Part shown: positions 35,666 to 49,413 of the stretch, piece after piece
Numbering within the stretch: position 1 is the stretch's first letter
How the letters are laid out: the number at the start of each line of letters is the position of its first letter
From: Serilophus lunatus
Taxonomy: Eukaryota > Chordata > Aves > Passeriformes > Eurylaimidae
Direction of reading: 5' to 3'
DNA: 64,000 bases
NCBI GenBank assembly: GCA_013399895.1
Contig: VXBA01000405.1
Coordinates: forward strand, 381,353-445,352
Translations under genes and position numbers: made by a program
The notes under the pieces: generated by a model
Databases searched by the model: none
What the model was told of the DNA's origin: nothing
What the model saw: the letters and a program-made list of their open reading frames with translations, nothing else

Positions 35666-38600
35666 GTGTCATGCTCCTGGTAATTCAGTCCTGGAAAGAC
35701 TGAACACGTGTCATTTCAGGAGGCCGTCCAGGAAAGCAGTGATGTTGTCTGTCTGCTGAGACAAGTGAGAAAAAGATTTAACATTGAAGCTCAGTACTTG
35801 GATATCCTAAGAGCTGACAAAGTACTGCTTGATGATATTTGTTCATTAAAATAGTATCCTAAGCGTAACAAATGCTGGCAGAGGTCAACACATCATTACA
35901 GAAGTCACTTGCACCAGCACAAAGCATACTGAAGGAAGGCTGGGGAGAAAGGAGATCCAGGAAACAAATTCCTAGTATCTCAGACATCAACAGGGTATGT
36001 GAACAAACCATCAGAAAGTTCCTAACAATCCCTAACTGAGGGAAAAAGACAGACATGGAGAGATCAGAGCCTTATTTTGCAGTGAACAAAAATCAAGATG
36101 ACAGGACAAGGATATTTACAGGGCAGAGAGAATAGATGGAAAAAGCAGCCACTTGTACATAATCTAGGAACATGTAGTCCTGATATCTAATAGACAAAGT
36201 CAATGTGGGAAGCATCAATTCATAGCAAAACTTTTGAGGCTGAAAACTGTGTTAGCAGTCCCAAAACTAACCACAAAGAGTACAAATCAAATTAGAGATA
36301 ATTACATCTCAAAAATAATAAACTGCAGTTCCTAGTCACAACAACCATAACAAACCCCCCAAAGGTCATACTGTAGAACAAAAATACCACAAGCTGAAAC
36401 ATTTGGAAATAAAAGGGATTTAAGGAGAGCAAATCTTAGAGTTAGCAACTTCTCCTACACATAGAAAAATACACTCAGTAAGACAATTAGGAACCCAAAC
36501 GGGGACGGCATTTCATCCTGCGAGTGTCGCATGTGAATGTGGAAAGGAAATAAAACATTACATCTAGGAGAATAATCTTCACGTTTGTGATGACTGTTCT
36601 TTGGTATGTGATGCATAGGTTAGCAGGGTAGGAAAAGCACCCTATATATCACTGAGCAAGTTTAAAGTATTCAGAGAAATACACCAAGAAAAACAATGTG
36701 ACAACTGATTTGTGCATGACACCACTTTTGGAGATGGTCTCTGCTCAAATCCAATATTTTCTCTTCTTCAGGCTGGTTGTTCTCATACTTCCAGCTCACC
36801 CACATGCTGCCATCTCGTTTAGATGAGGAAACAGTTCTGTGAACTTACTCAGAGATGGGACTGTGCATTGACCAGCTAGAAAACACACCAATTGGAAATA
36901 ATGTCTGCCACCCAAATTAGAAAGGAGCAGGACCTCTTCCCCAATATTGGGTAGTTACTTTTCCTTGACTTTTAACTTTTACAAGAACTATGCATCCCTC
37001 AGATTTCTTAAACCCACTGTAAAACTTGGTCAAAATCATCTAACAAAATCAAAGTCATGAGACAGGGCTGCAGGATCACATGCACACAGACCTCATTCCC
37101 GTAAAACGGGCTTTTTGCAGCCCTGCTGGCCAAGCTCTGAAAGGCCTGCTTTGTTTTATTTCATCTTGAATCACGCCTTAATTATGATAAGGACATGGAA
37201 AAGCTACCTTGAACTTTATCGTTACTAATTAGAAGATCACATTATGAAATATTATAGCACTTGAAATCCTCAGGAAATAGGAACCAAGTGCCATTCTGCA
37301 GGGTCAGCATGAAGAAGAGGAAGATGACCAAGGTGGCTCCTGAACTTCAAGTGGACCCTGTTTGCAGAGTGCAGGAGTGTCCATCCTCAAAGACTTTGCT
37401 GGCATTTCTGGAAGGTCAAGTGAAATATGCAGGAAACTAGAATAAGATTTAAGACAAGCCTAAATGAGAGTTCAGCAAAAACGTCTTTCCTTTCTAGATA
37501 TAAGTGGTTCAACATAACCAACAAACTGAATACATGGAAAACTCTAAATTAGACCTTAAAGAGATAGCATGCAAAATGAGAACTCTCAATGTTATTATTA
37601 AAGTGAAAATTAGAGGTTGAAATAGGGTGGACCAAAGCAAAGAACAATAACAAAAAGAACTATAAGACAAAAGAGCAAACTCAGCTAAACAACAGTCAAG
37701 TGCACTTCATTGGGAAAGAACACTTCAAAACTGCTCCATTGTCCCTACCATGACTTACTAATGTTGTGATGAGCATGCCAAAAAAGGACTCAAAAAATAA
37801 AAAAAGTTGTCTTTCAGGCATTCCATTAAAGAGGAATATCACAAAACAATGTAAAATTAATTTTCTGCCTTACAAAAATATCCCTAAGATCAAGATCTAA
37901 TGGAAATTGTATTTTAACAAAAGATTTAATGTGTAATGCAATTTATTAACACGAGGAAAGCACTTCAGAGTAGGCCTTCCATGACAGCAGTACACACGCT
38001 TTCTCTCTTACCATACCATTTTGTGACATGATGCCAAATGAAAAAAATCTCTGCTTGAATCAGGTCATTAAAAGGCACCAAGAATTTCACAACAGCTGAG
38101 TCAAATGAGCTTAAGAGAATGCTAAATTAAGTGCTTATGTACATCAAAAAACCCACACAAATTCCCCTCTTCTTGCAAAAGCAAAAAATCACACTCAGGA
38201 TTTCCAGCCTGCATGGAGCCAATATACCACTGAATCTCTCAGGGTGTTTTTCACAAGGAGATATGGTTTCAGCCTCAAGCTGATGAATCATTATTGGATA
38301 GGAGGAAGGCAGAAATTACTCCAAAAGTTTCCTGACCGACAGTTAATTATTTGACTTACAATCTTCATTGTTTCAGTGAGATTTCTGTGAGATTTCTATG
38401 TAATGGTAGAAGTAGGCTTGTCTGCAACTTGGAAGCCCTGATGCAAGTTAGATCATTACTGAAACTGTTTTCTTCAAGATTGACTACTGAAAAGCTTACA
38501 TGCTGCAAGCATTTTAAAACAGTCCCTTTTACACAGTGACCTTAAACCTCACCCCTTCCAAACATAAATCCCAGCCAGTGAGGGCTCAGGTTTCTTTCTT

Positions 38601-41600
38601 TAATTCAAAAACTGAGAATTGGGTCAGAGCAAAGGGTGCCCACGGGCACCGGCTTCCCAGCGCTGCTGCTTCTAGACAAGGACGAGACGCCTGCCTGAAG
38701 CCTGGAACCAGACCACCCCTCGTGGCCATCACCCACCACATGGGCAGCAATCACATCAGCCACTCACCTGCCAGTAACAGATGCTGAATGTGGTACTGAC
38801 TGACTGATGCCAAGAACTGAGTGCTGTGGTGCTTGGGGATGGTTATGCAGCTTAGCATGTCCCTGTCACCAGTGTTATTGCAATAAATCAAGAGAGTTTC
38901 TTGGTAGGAGTAACAGAAATGGAGCAACCAATCTCTCTCTGCTGCCCTCTTGAAAATTTTTTATCAACTCTAGATGTACTCTACAAACTGCAGGGTCTTA
39001 CAGAAGCTAACCCTGATATTCAAACACAGAGAACAGAAATATCAAAGTCTTGTCACTCACTTGATTTAAATTAAGTTGCTCAACTCCATATAACCACAGG
39101 GATAATGTAAGATATGGTAAACATAAAATTCAGTAAGAAAAGGGAAGTGAAGATGAAGAGGTATTTAGAGAAGTCATCTGAGAGGCAGGTCTACAGACCA
39201 AAAATATAAAACCAACCAAGCAACCAACCACAATTTTTTCAATAGTGCCTACGATATTATTGAACTGACTGCTACAGCATGCAGGCAGCCCATAAGCATC
39301 AGAAAGCAAGTCTAATTGACCCAAAAAGTGAAGTCCACAGCCTTTGTATCACTGCTCCAGAGACTGCTATACATAAGCTTTTCACAGGCTTAATTCCAAT
39401 GGCTACAGTGACATCCACAAAATCCCAGATAACTCAGCTCCAGAGGACTTGGCTCATATGTTCACAATATCAGTGCCCTCAGTTTTCTAAGGCACCACAG
39501 CGGAGATGAACACAGCCCAGTAAAACTTACAAGACTGTACAGAGAAGTATCTACTTAAAAACATCAATTCCTTTTTCATTCTCTGCTGTTGGTCTGAACT
39601 AAGGATCATCATTTGTGTTTTCCTCGTGTTTAGAAGTTAAAAGAATGCAATAAATCTTATAAAATGTCTTTATTCATGAGTCCAAGTAGAAAAAAGAGGC
39701 CTTGGGCTCACATTACAAGCTGTGGAATGCAGTGTTCCAGGGAGAAAAATAAATCATGACAAGTCCAAGGACCAAGAGATTAAAAACAAAAACTAAAATG
39801 TAGTAGTTTACTTGATTTTTTCCTATAGAGATCTACTGTCTAAGTAGATACTTAAAATACACATCAAGGAGTCTCTCTTATAAATCAAAAGTAGTTTAAG
39901 ACCAAACATAAAGTAGATGAACTACTGACACTTTAAAATTCTACGGTTAAACATGACAAGAGTGTGACCCAAGTAATTTACTATTTCTCTGTAACAGCTG
40001 ACCTTAGACATCCACTTTATTGTCCCAAAATAATCTTTGAGGCAACAAGATGTACCAAGGCCCAAGGCTTGCTTTGATGTAACATAATTTAATCTCTTTC
40101 AAAGCATTCAGAAAACTCCACAAGGAAGTTTCTTACCCATTAAACTATGAAGGAAAAATCAAAACATTTTATGTAAGGCATCTACTGATGTCAAGAAAAA
40201 AATATTACCAAACTGATAGCATTACTACTGTGACTAACTGGCCTTTTCTTCAAGCATCTACCACCTATGTGCATCAATTGAGAATCAGCCATCCATTCCG
40301 TAAAATTCCTCCCCACTTCCCACATTCCCTTTGCAGTTAGATATTAACCTTGATCTCTAATGTAAAGTGTCTAAATGACACCTTGAATGTTCCTTACCCA
40401 GTTAGTTGAGTAACACACAACTTAAAAATTGTGTGTAATTCTGTATTTTATCCTTACTCTCTGCTCACTTTGGTTCCTGCCATTTTCAGTCGTTGCTCCT
40501 CCTCCTATCAATCAAACCCCATTCAAACCCTTCCTCTCAGTCCCCTTTTTGTATCATTTCTCAGATTCCTCAGGGCCTGGGACATTTGGGTCAGTAGTTG
40601 CTCTGAGGTTCAAATGCTGAGAGCCTGTTCCAGAGCCTTCCCCTCACCTACATCCCAGAATCCAGCAGCAACAGCACCAGCCATGGCCTGTAACACCTTC
40701 CATGAACAGCTTTCCTACTACAACTTTTGGGCTCTCACACCCACGCAGACTATGCCTTTTAGCTCCCAAGCTCCGCAGTGTGGGGAAGCACGCTGCCAGG
40801 ATGGCAGTCCTGGCCACCGCTGCAGCAGAGCTCAGCCAACCCACTAAGTTGTGCCTCTTTGTTGTTTCCCTACACACGGACCACTGTCCGTAAGCTTGTC
40901 TGATCAACACTTCCCACCTAACGCCTACTCCACGAGAGGCATTTCAAGTCAGTTTACTCCACACACTGAGCTGCTCGCATTCATAGACAAGCTCTGTCCT
41001 CAAGTATGAACAACCTTCAAATTACAGGTTCAGCACTTAGGACCTTTCAATTGAGCTTGCCTATACAGACAATTAAGAAATTTAATTCGAATTAAACACA
41101 TCCATTTTACCTAAGTTATACTATTTAAGCTAAGCCTCTAGGCAGTCCATACTAATTCTTACAAGGGGGCGAAAAAAGTGAGTCTTTACTTTGTTTCCGA
41201 GTGACCTTGTATAACTTACAGCACCTGTAGACATCAGAAAGCTCAGTGTTTAAGAAGCCACCTATAAATACTGTGACTGTAGCACTACAGAAAATGTGCA
41301 ACATTCCTAGCAAGTCACCAGCACCTTCTTGACTATGGAAAAGTGCTCCTTTCTCTTTGCGAACAAAGAAGTGGGAGGATTGCAGCTGCCCAAGCTTTCT
41401 CACAATGCTGGATGAAGTGAACTAGCCCAAGGGCACGACAGAGGAGATGCAACACAGGATGGGCCTTCAGCTCTTTGACAGGCAGCCTGCACAGGTCAGC
41501 AGCAGGGTCTCAACTGGAAGCCAGGGAAGAGGCCTCTGACCTTCAGGTCACTCCAAGATGAGGCAGAGAGCAGACCCCATGGCATAGCAGAGAAATATGG

Positions 41601-42980
41601 TCTGGGCCCATGTTCCCCATGGATTCAATCCTCTCTCTGTCTTGGGACACCCCACCCAAGTCAGCGCTACTGTAAGCAGCATCCACTAAACAGATGTAAT
41701 GTCAATACACCTCTTGTTTCAATGTGTTTCACCTTAACTAGCTCAAAGGACAAGGGGGTGAAAAGTGATGGTTTCCTCTTCTCAGAAGAAAGATCAGAAC
41801 ACTAAAAAATCTCACCCTTTAACCATCATTGTCCACATAAAAAAGCACATCTATAGGCAATGGCAGGCACTGAAAGCACTGGTTTTCCCGTCAACATAAC
41901 TTACAGCTGCAGTAATAACCGAAACTTCCAGTTTCAAATTCATATTTATTCAGTGAATTATATGAGATAAGGAATGTTTGTTTGCCACTGAATGAATAAG
42001 ACTGAATTTGAACAAAATGCCCTGCTATCAAGAAGTGGAACAACTATGTTTAATAAGCAGCAAACAAATGATACCTTTTTGTGAGACACAAAGCAATTCA
42101 CCTCAATAGGCATTTTTTCTAAAAAACAAAGATAAAAAAAGAAAAAATCCTGGCAAGTAGCTGACTGGACTGTCTCTAAGAGCAGAGTAGGAGCAGCCTG
42201 TGTGCAACTCCACAGCAAAGCTTCTGTGGAAGCCGGAGCTTTGAGGGGCCATCCCTGCAGAGCAAACATTGTCTCAAATGACAGCTCGCCAGAGAATGTG
42301 AGACTCTAATGATGCTCTCCAGGATGCCAAACAAAACCTGAGTAACACCATCATGAGCCTTTTGGCCTCATCCTTCTACCTTCTTCTCACATCAGTATGA
42401 ACCAGCCCCGCCTGGGCTGCCAGCGCATCCTGTCAGAGGGGGCTAGTGCCTCTGCACAGGGCAGCCACAGCCACTCGGCTGGGGGGCTCCCTCTGCAAGG
42501 CTGCTGCTGCAGAGGGCTGGGAGGGAACAAAAAGAAAACAGAGCCAGAAGAAAGGTTTTTACAATAAAATGGATGGTCTTGATGGCAAATTTCAATGCGC
42601 TGAGACAACGCAGGGCTTCGGTTTCCCTCATTCCTCCCACCAGGCCTGGTGCAACCCATCAGCCCCGGTCAGATACAGCTGGACATCACAAGTGTTTTTC
42701 CAGCTTCACGGCTCACTTGCCTGGTGCTGGCTGGGTGTCACCAGCTGACGGACCCGCAGGAGAAGCCCAGCAGGATGGCTCCAGCGCTAGCACAACTAAC
42801 ACAGCCCAGAGCAAGGCTGGAGAAGAGCACAACGCAGACAGCACACGGCTACTGGCATGATGATCCATTGCGCCCCTAGAGCAATGCACCAGTCAGGGAG
42901 GCCTGGAAGGTCATACAATCCACAACTATGTCCTGAAAGACATCACTCACAGAGGCTCAAACAGTAATCTTCACAGACAC

Positions 42981-43038
42981 AGCTCCCTCACACCTTCTCC
43001 TCCTGCCACCAAAACCTGGCCACAGAAAAACCAATACA
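42981..43038. mobile_element. LTR tail, same family as the LTR at 20841
   Basis: Thirty-six bases (43003-43038) are identical to 21728-21763, the end of solo LTR 1, in the same orientation. Looser similarity extends to about 42981. Identity stops exactly after CCAATACA in both places, which independently fixes the LTR end. No LTR start was found nearby, so this is a truncated remnant. Confidence 0.8.
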
Positions 43039-45450
43039 AGGTCTTACACCACTCACTAGAGAGCAAGGCTTGCTTCTCCTCAAGGGCATTCCATCACCAA
43101 GTCCATCTCTCCATCTCTGCATTCCTCTAGTGAAACCTCCCCTATTTGCACTCATTTGTCCTCCCTCCCTCCCCCAACTCCACTCCCATTTTCTCTCCAC
43201 CTCCTGCTGCCCATTCTTGCTCACTGTCTCCCCACAGGGAGATCCAACCCTTTGGAACCACCATGTCCCAGCTAGCAAGGCAAAAATTTGCTTTCCATCT
43301 TACACATGCATTTAATTTTCAGTTTAAAGTGTCCAGTGCCTGAAACACTGGCAGAGGTACACCTCAGTTCAGCCATAAGTCAGCTGGTTGCCTGTCTGTT
43401 CTGCCCACACCAAAGAAAGGATCTAATATCATAGGTAACACACAAAGGCTACCACACAACAAATTAGAGCTCTTACTTGAAATGGGAGTGTAAATGTTAT
43501 ACAAGAAGCCCTAAAAACATCAGGGCAATAAAATAATAGAGAACAAGAGAAGGACACTGGCAGGCATTAGTCATGAATCCAGTGCTGAGGAAAAAAACAC
43601 CCTCTGCACTGACTATTTTTAAAGCCATTTGTGAATTAAAGACATGACAACTTGCATAGGCATAGAGGAAGTTCATAAATATGCAATCTTAGCTTTCAGA
43701 TCTGCTGACCACATTTAACTAACATTTAACTAACATTTCTATGCTATCACTAGTTGCCTGTAAGGACAAACCTTTCCTCTTTACTGGCAACCTGCATGTC
43801 ACGCTTCTGCCCACACCCTTAGAACTACTTACTGTTGCTCAAGCCCAGAAAATAGGAACTGGGTACAACCCTGTCTTGAATATCAGCCCCTCACTCCCTC
43901 TTTTATTGTCTTTAAAGGATCGGATGGGCTTTTCATTAAGCCAGTGTTTAATCCCTGTTGTTCTTGCAGGTTGCCTGTGCTGTGAGGTTTTGACACAGCT
44001 ACACTGCTAGGAAGAGAGATGAGAGTGTATTTTATCTACAGCTCAGAGCAGTCCTTTAACGAGGTAACTGTCTATTCAACTTCCCCCAAAGTCAGAAAAA
44101 GGAGGAACTGAATAAAGTAAGCTCCTAAGGATGTCTACCCATGAAAACAAACATGGGCATGATGACACACGACACCCCACGGAGAATGTTGAAAGCAGAA
44201 TTACGAGCAGGTGAACATGAAACATGGCATATTTTCGCCAAATTTAAGTGCACAGTACGGTTCCTATAGCAGACTTGCTAACAACGCTATGCCATTTCAA
44301 AGTTAACTTTTATCATGTGTACTGATCTCAAAACAATTTGTCAGCCTTTCAGGTAAGGGCTATCTGAGGAGAAACAGAATGGCCACTCCCTCTTGTCACT
44401 ACAGCCATTAGTTCAGTTAAACAGCAACTGTGACTTTTTCCGGCTCTGACCAAGGATAACTGGAAGGTGGCCAAGGCAATTATTCTGTAAGCAGGACATA
44501 CCAGCAGGTGTCCAAAGCTGCCTTTTAACCTACTCAAGTTAGCAATGAGTCCAACAACAGCACAGTTACTCCTGCCCGAGAATGGACCCTAAATATCAAA
44601 AATTTTTTTTGTTAATATGGAAGCACCATCAAATAAAAAAACCCCAAAACACCAAAGTGCAGGTGGTTTATCTACATTTAGAATTACCCAGTTATAACCA
44701 TTGGCAGGAGCATACATCTGTATGCATACGTCTGTTGCAGCAGGGCCTTGTTTTGCTCTCTTCAACCACAAATTCCTCCTAAAAAGCTACCAAGGCCCTT
44801 TGCTAGTTATGGAAGGTTAATGCTTCAAGGCACTCAAGGCTCCCAAATTCGCATGATATTCTTACAACAAGGTGCCCATCAACACATTTTATTAAGTTGA
44901 ACTGCCCTTGAGAGCCACAAAAGTTGTCAGCAAGGAAATCTTCTTAAATCTTCTTAAACTTCTCCACCCCCCTACTTTACCAGTACTGCAGCAAAAGTAG
45001 AGTCTGCTGCAAGAAAGAACAAAACAGGTTTAGACAAGCACGAAACAAAGCTGCACGTACCTTAAGATAGCAGCCAAGGCGGTTAAACATTTTTCATTAC
45101 AAACACGAAACCCAGATCCACACCCTTGAGATCCCAACTGGCCCCGTCAACTGCCATCCCTTGGACCCACATGCCACTGAATTCAGAGGGGTCCCACAGC
45201 CACATACCAGCCTTGACTGAGTCAGAGGAGCTGGAATGCCTTTGGCAGGTTATTTATGATATCTTCCTTTACTTCTTAGGGTGAACATCACACAAGTGAA
45301 GTTTTCCAGACTTCTTTTGCCCTAGGACTGCTCTGGTTTAAGACCAACAAAATCAGCTGAATATTCCACAATGGCTCAATCATCATGAAATCATGGTGAA
45401 GAGAAGGGGAAGCAATGGAGTAGAAAAAAAAAAAAAGGCATAAGACACAT

Positions 45451-45475
45451 GAAATAAATAAATAAATAAATAAAT
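45451..45475 (+). repeat. (AAAT)n microsatellite, short
   Basis: About six copies of AAAT in a row, next to a poly-A stretch at about 45424-45435. Confidence 0.95.
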
Positions 45476-47990
45476 ATACCCTACTGTATCTTGTTTTGAA
45501 AAAGTGCAGAAATAAGGAAAAGGGCACGAATGCATATTTATCCTCCTCAAGTTCAAAATCTTTAAGTTTAAATTGGGAAAAAGAGAAATTTCTTATTTAC
45601 AAGTGGCACACCACAGTTATCCCCTAACTTGCCCTGAAAAGCAGCATTACTCAGACTGATTACATAGTCAGGCACAAATTACTTAGGTTCTTTCAAATGC
45701 ATGCTGGTAAATTTGATTATTAGTCAAATGAAGTATACACTGTTAGGAATGCCAGAGTGAGCTCTTTCCTTGACTGAAAGCTTTTTAAGGGAAAAAAGCT
45801 ACTTCTTTGCTATAAAGTTTTACAGTGTCTGGCACAAAGACCTCTAAACTACTGAATTTTAATATGTCTAGTTTTAGGAAAAACAGTATTATTTTTTTTC
45901 TTGGTATTATTACAAGGAGCATGAACATATATATATCAGGCCCAGGAGCCTAAGACTTTACAGAACAGCCTAAAAAACTTTTTTTTGGTCTGTCTTAGAT
46001 TCACTGCAAGTTCCCCTTTCTTACATCCTTAGAGAAAAAATTGCTTGTATTACTGTTCACTTGCTGTTAATGTGCAGGTAACAATCTCTTTTCATTGCAT
46101 TTGTGAAAAGCCCATGGATGTTAAATACAAAATCTTAAAGCTTTAAAAAAAAGAATGCTAGAAGGTTTGACTATAGCCTGTCTTGGCCATACTCCTGTGG
46201 TAGTTTCTTTGAAGAAAAAGATAAGTAGGTGTCACTGCTAGAACTTGCCAAGGAGATCAGAGCACTCATTGGTCATTGCAGGGCATGAATCCAACAGGGA
46301 CAGATGGAGTGGTCAAGAGATGCAATACCTTTCAAATCCATGTCTTATTGCATGGCATGGATATTGCTTTATGTGTGAGAATGTGCATTACATACAGATA
46401 AGGAAAACAAGTTGCTCTTGGCTGTAAAAGTTTGACAGACTGTTCTGTATGTTACTCCCATAAAATCAGCATATATACTGGCTGGTTTGCATTTGAACTA
46501 TAAAACTCCTGTCCTGCAAGAAGCAAAAGGGCAAACTGAACACACATGAAGGTAGCTCTGTTTATTCAAATATATATGTGTAATTTAATTTTCCACAGCT
46601 TGCCTGCGCTTACATTTGAAAACCACAGTTCTATTACACACCAGATAGCATGTATGTGTATGCTGGAGAAGCCCAGTTATAACTAGTTCCCATGACACCA
46701 GCAGAAAGCAATTCACAGCATTTTTTTTCCACCCCAATAAGGACAGTACTTGTTCAGTAGTTGCGTCAGAATTATGAAGACAGACAACAAAGATGTCTTA
46801 GACAGAATTACTTAGTAGCATTACACATAACCATAGTGCTTATGGTCCTAGAATGACAAAACAAACCTTTTGCTGCAAAGAAAAATACATCAGTATTTTT
46901 CTGTCTTTGTAAGGATACTATTGTTTGGTTTTTATTTTACTTCGACAAACCTCAAGCACATGAAGCTGTAAAAGCTCCAGCCTATATTCTTTAAAATGAG
47001 GGTTAGCTAGCTGAACATAAAATACTCTGAGATTATTCTGACATGTTACTAAAACCCAATTAGAACAAAGACATTAAAATTGGACCACCTTTTCTGATTC
47101 CTTGCATTGGAATTGTGAAAGAGATATACGGACATGGCAATTTCATGTACCAGTGTTGCCCTCCACTTACCTTTCCAGGCTACTCTCAACTATTCAGACA
47201 AGTTTATTTTCTGATAACTACATATATCAGAATTCAGCTTTAGAGATTAATAGTGGAAAACCTCCTGCAAATGACAAAAGGCTTGTCTTTTCAATGTTCT
47301 CTTCCCCTAAAGATGTGACTCCTCTCACCTCCCAAAACAGGTTCAGCTTATATATACCCAATCTTGTTGAGGGTTCAGTCCTACTTTTAGGACATTAACC
47401 AGTTGTTCTTACTGTAACAGGTGCTTACAGTGCATAGGCCTGAATGTGAAACAGGCTCAGAGAGTAGGAAATGAAGCAGTGTGTCTACCCAGGACAGAAA
47501 TGAACTGATGGCAGATAAGCCCAGGCATGTGTGAGTGCATGGATTGCCTAGCTTTTTACATCCCTGTCCCTATCCCTCTAAATGCTAGAATTATTCACTA
47601 TAATTTTCCAATAGTCTGCAAAGTTCACAATGTTCGTTATGATTCTGGTGGGATGCACAGTGAGAAAGGACTCTATTTTTTCTAATTTTTTCTTTTTTTT
47701 TTTTCTCCGTCTCATTAGAAAGAAAGTTCTGCTGCAAGAGATGTAGAAGTAAAAAAATGCAGAGTTGGTCTGAGTGATTTTAACTATGCAACTTACAAAC
47801 CGATGGGGTATTTGTATGAACCTACTGCAGTATACCACACAAGCTATAACAGAGAAAAATCCTCCTACAGAACGAACAACATCAGATTAGAAGACAAAGG
47901 ATGCATTAACAACTATTTCATTTAACTATGCAGGGCGCGAGCTAATGTCACCTCACCCTGAGAATGTTTACCTAACATGATTCAAGCAAT

Positions 47991-48064
47991 GGCAGTGCTG
48001 CATTAACAGGTGGACTCAATGATCTTAATGGTCTTTTCCAACTGAAATGATTGCATGATTCTAT
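47991..48064 (+). mobile_element. CR1 LINE 3' end, fragment
   Basis: GGTGGACTCAATGATCTTAA, then TGGTCTTTTCCAACT and ATGATTGCATGATTCTAT match the terminal CR1 3' UTR. Only about 70 bp remain. Confidence 0.8.
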
Positions 48065-48270
48065 TATTTTTCTCCCTCTTCCATCTCACTTGTGTATGCT
48101 TCAGAACTGAGTCCTAGGCTTACACTCACTGCAAAATTCAGTGACTTAGTTCCACACATAAGCTCTGTCCTGCTCCAACAGTACATGATTTTTATTGCAC
48201 ATAGCTTCAGCCTGGCAGATTAAATCAGAATTTTCTAGAAACAAGGCCATATTTCAATCCTACAGCTAAA

Positions 48271-48345
48271 GATCATGAAACTAGAAAGACCATTGTGATC
48301 TTTCAATCTAAGCAGCTATGTAACATAGAAAATAGACAGACCTAA
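48271..48345. mobile_element. Degenerate CR1-like remnant
   Basis: AGAAAGACCATTGTGATCTT, followed by a pyrimidine-purine pattern and GTAACATAGAAAA, resembles an old sauropsid CR1-type 3' end recalled as GACCATTATGATCATCTA-like. The match is short and diverged. Confidence 0.35.
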
Positions 48346-49261
48346 ATCTATGTTTTATCCAGCTAAGTCTCAGCCATGAAATACTGCAAAACTCTTTTCT
48401 TCACCCTAAAGTATCTTGCATTTACTACCATCTGTTTGGATATTGCCTTTTGATATGCACAATGTAACTTAAACTTGTAGTAGAAACTTCTCTGCAGACA
48501 CGGCATTTCTGGTGCAAGATTTATGGCTCCCAACTCTTGTCTATCTGATTTTTAAAGCCCTAATTTAGCAACGCTCTGTGTGGTACCCAACTCAAGTTGT
48601 CCTCATCCAAGTACCATGAAGCCCATGGCATCAATCATTTACCATCACATTGTACATCATGCAGGGAAATTCACTATCAGTGGTATGGAAAGACCATAGG
48701 ATGGACACATCTAAAGGTGGGACAGAGGTATCAGTTATACACAAGTTCAAATGTGGTTGTAGGACTGTAGTTCTGCTTAACATCAAGGCAATGACAGAAA
48801 CACATCCTGAGCAATAAAGAAAGATGTTTCATGAAGCAGCAAATGAGCAAAGGGAATCTGCAGACACAGCAGTGAAACACTGGCTTCCACTGCACCAGCA
48901 TGTACAGCACTCTAAAAAAGACATTGTGTCTTCTCAAAAGTCAAGTGCTCTGGACTGAAGGCCGATCTTGGGCCTCCAAGTAAGTGTTTCTACTTGCCAC
49001 AGAATAAAGAGGTGCAGAAGGAGAAAAAAAAAAGTACATTCCGTTAGTAGGACTTCTACAAACAAACATCTCCAAAAAAACATTTTGTCTGGAGTCGTTT
49101 TATTGCCACAAACACTATTGAAGGTATGGAACTGAGCATATTCAACAGAGGTTTATGCTTCCCATTAACAAGCCATAGCAAGCAGTCACTTCAGAGTTTC
49201 TGTCCTGGCCATCATCTCCACAGATTTTAAAAAGAAGTAAGAAGACACGACAAGTTGACCA

Positions 49262-49413
49262 AAGAAGTTGTGGATATCCCATCCCTGAAAGGTCAGGTTG
49301 GATGGAGCCCTGAACAACCTGGTTTAGTGGAAGATGTCCCTGCCCATTCCATAGAATTGGAACTACATGATTTGTAATATCCCTTCCAACTCAAGCCATT
49401 CTATCATTCCATG
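49262..49413 (+). mobile_element. CR1 LINE 3' end, fragment
   Basis: TTGTGGATATCCCATCCCTG, then AGGTTGGATGGAGCCCTGAA, CAACCTGGTTTAGTGGAAGA and TGTCCCTGCCCATTCC match the end of ORF2 and the 3' UTR of CR1, ending in ATTCTATCATTCCATGA. About 150 bp, moderately diverged. Confidence 0.9.

Noticed and set aside
38636..38655. GGTGCCC-AC-GGGCACC inverted repeat
   Set aside because: A seven-base perfect palindrome with a short spacer, but isolated and with no supporting context for a regulatory or RNA function.
42908..43043. AGGTC direct repeat flanking the LTR tail at 43 kb, as a target-site duplication
   Set aside because: The bases after the left copy (ATACAATCC) do not look like an LTR start, and a five-base match within about 130 bp is easily chance.
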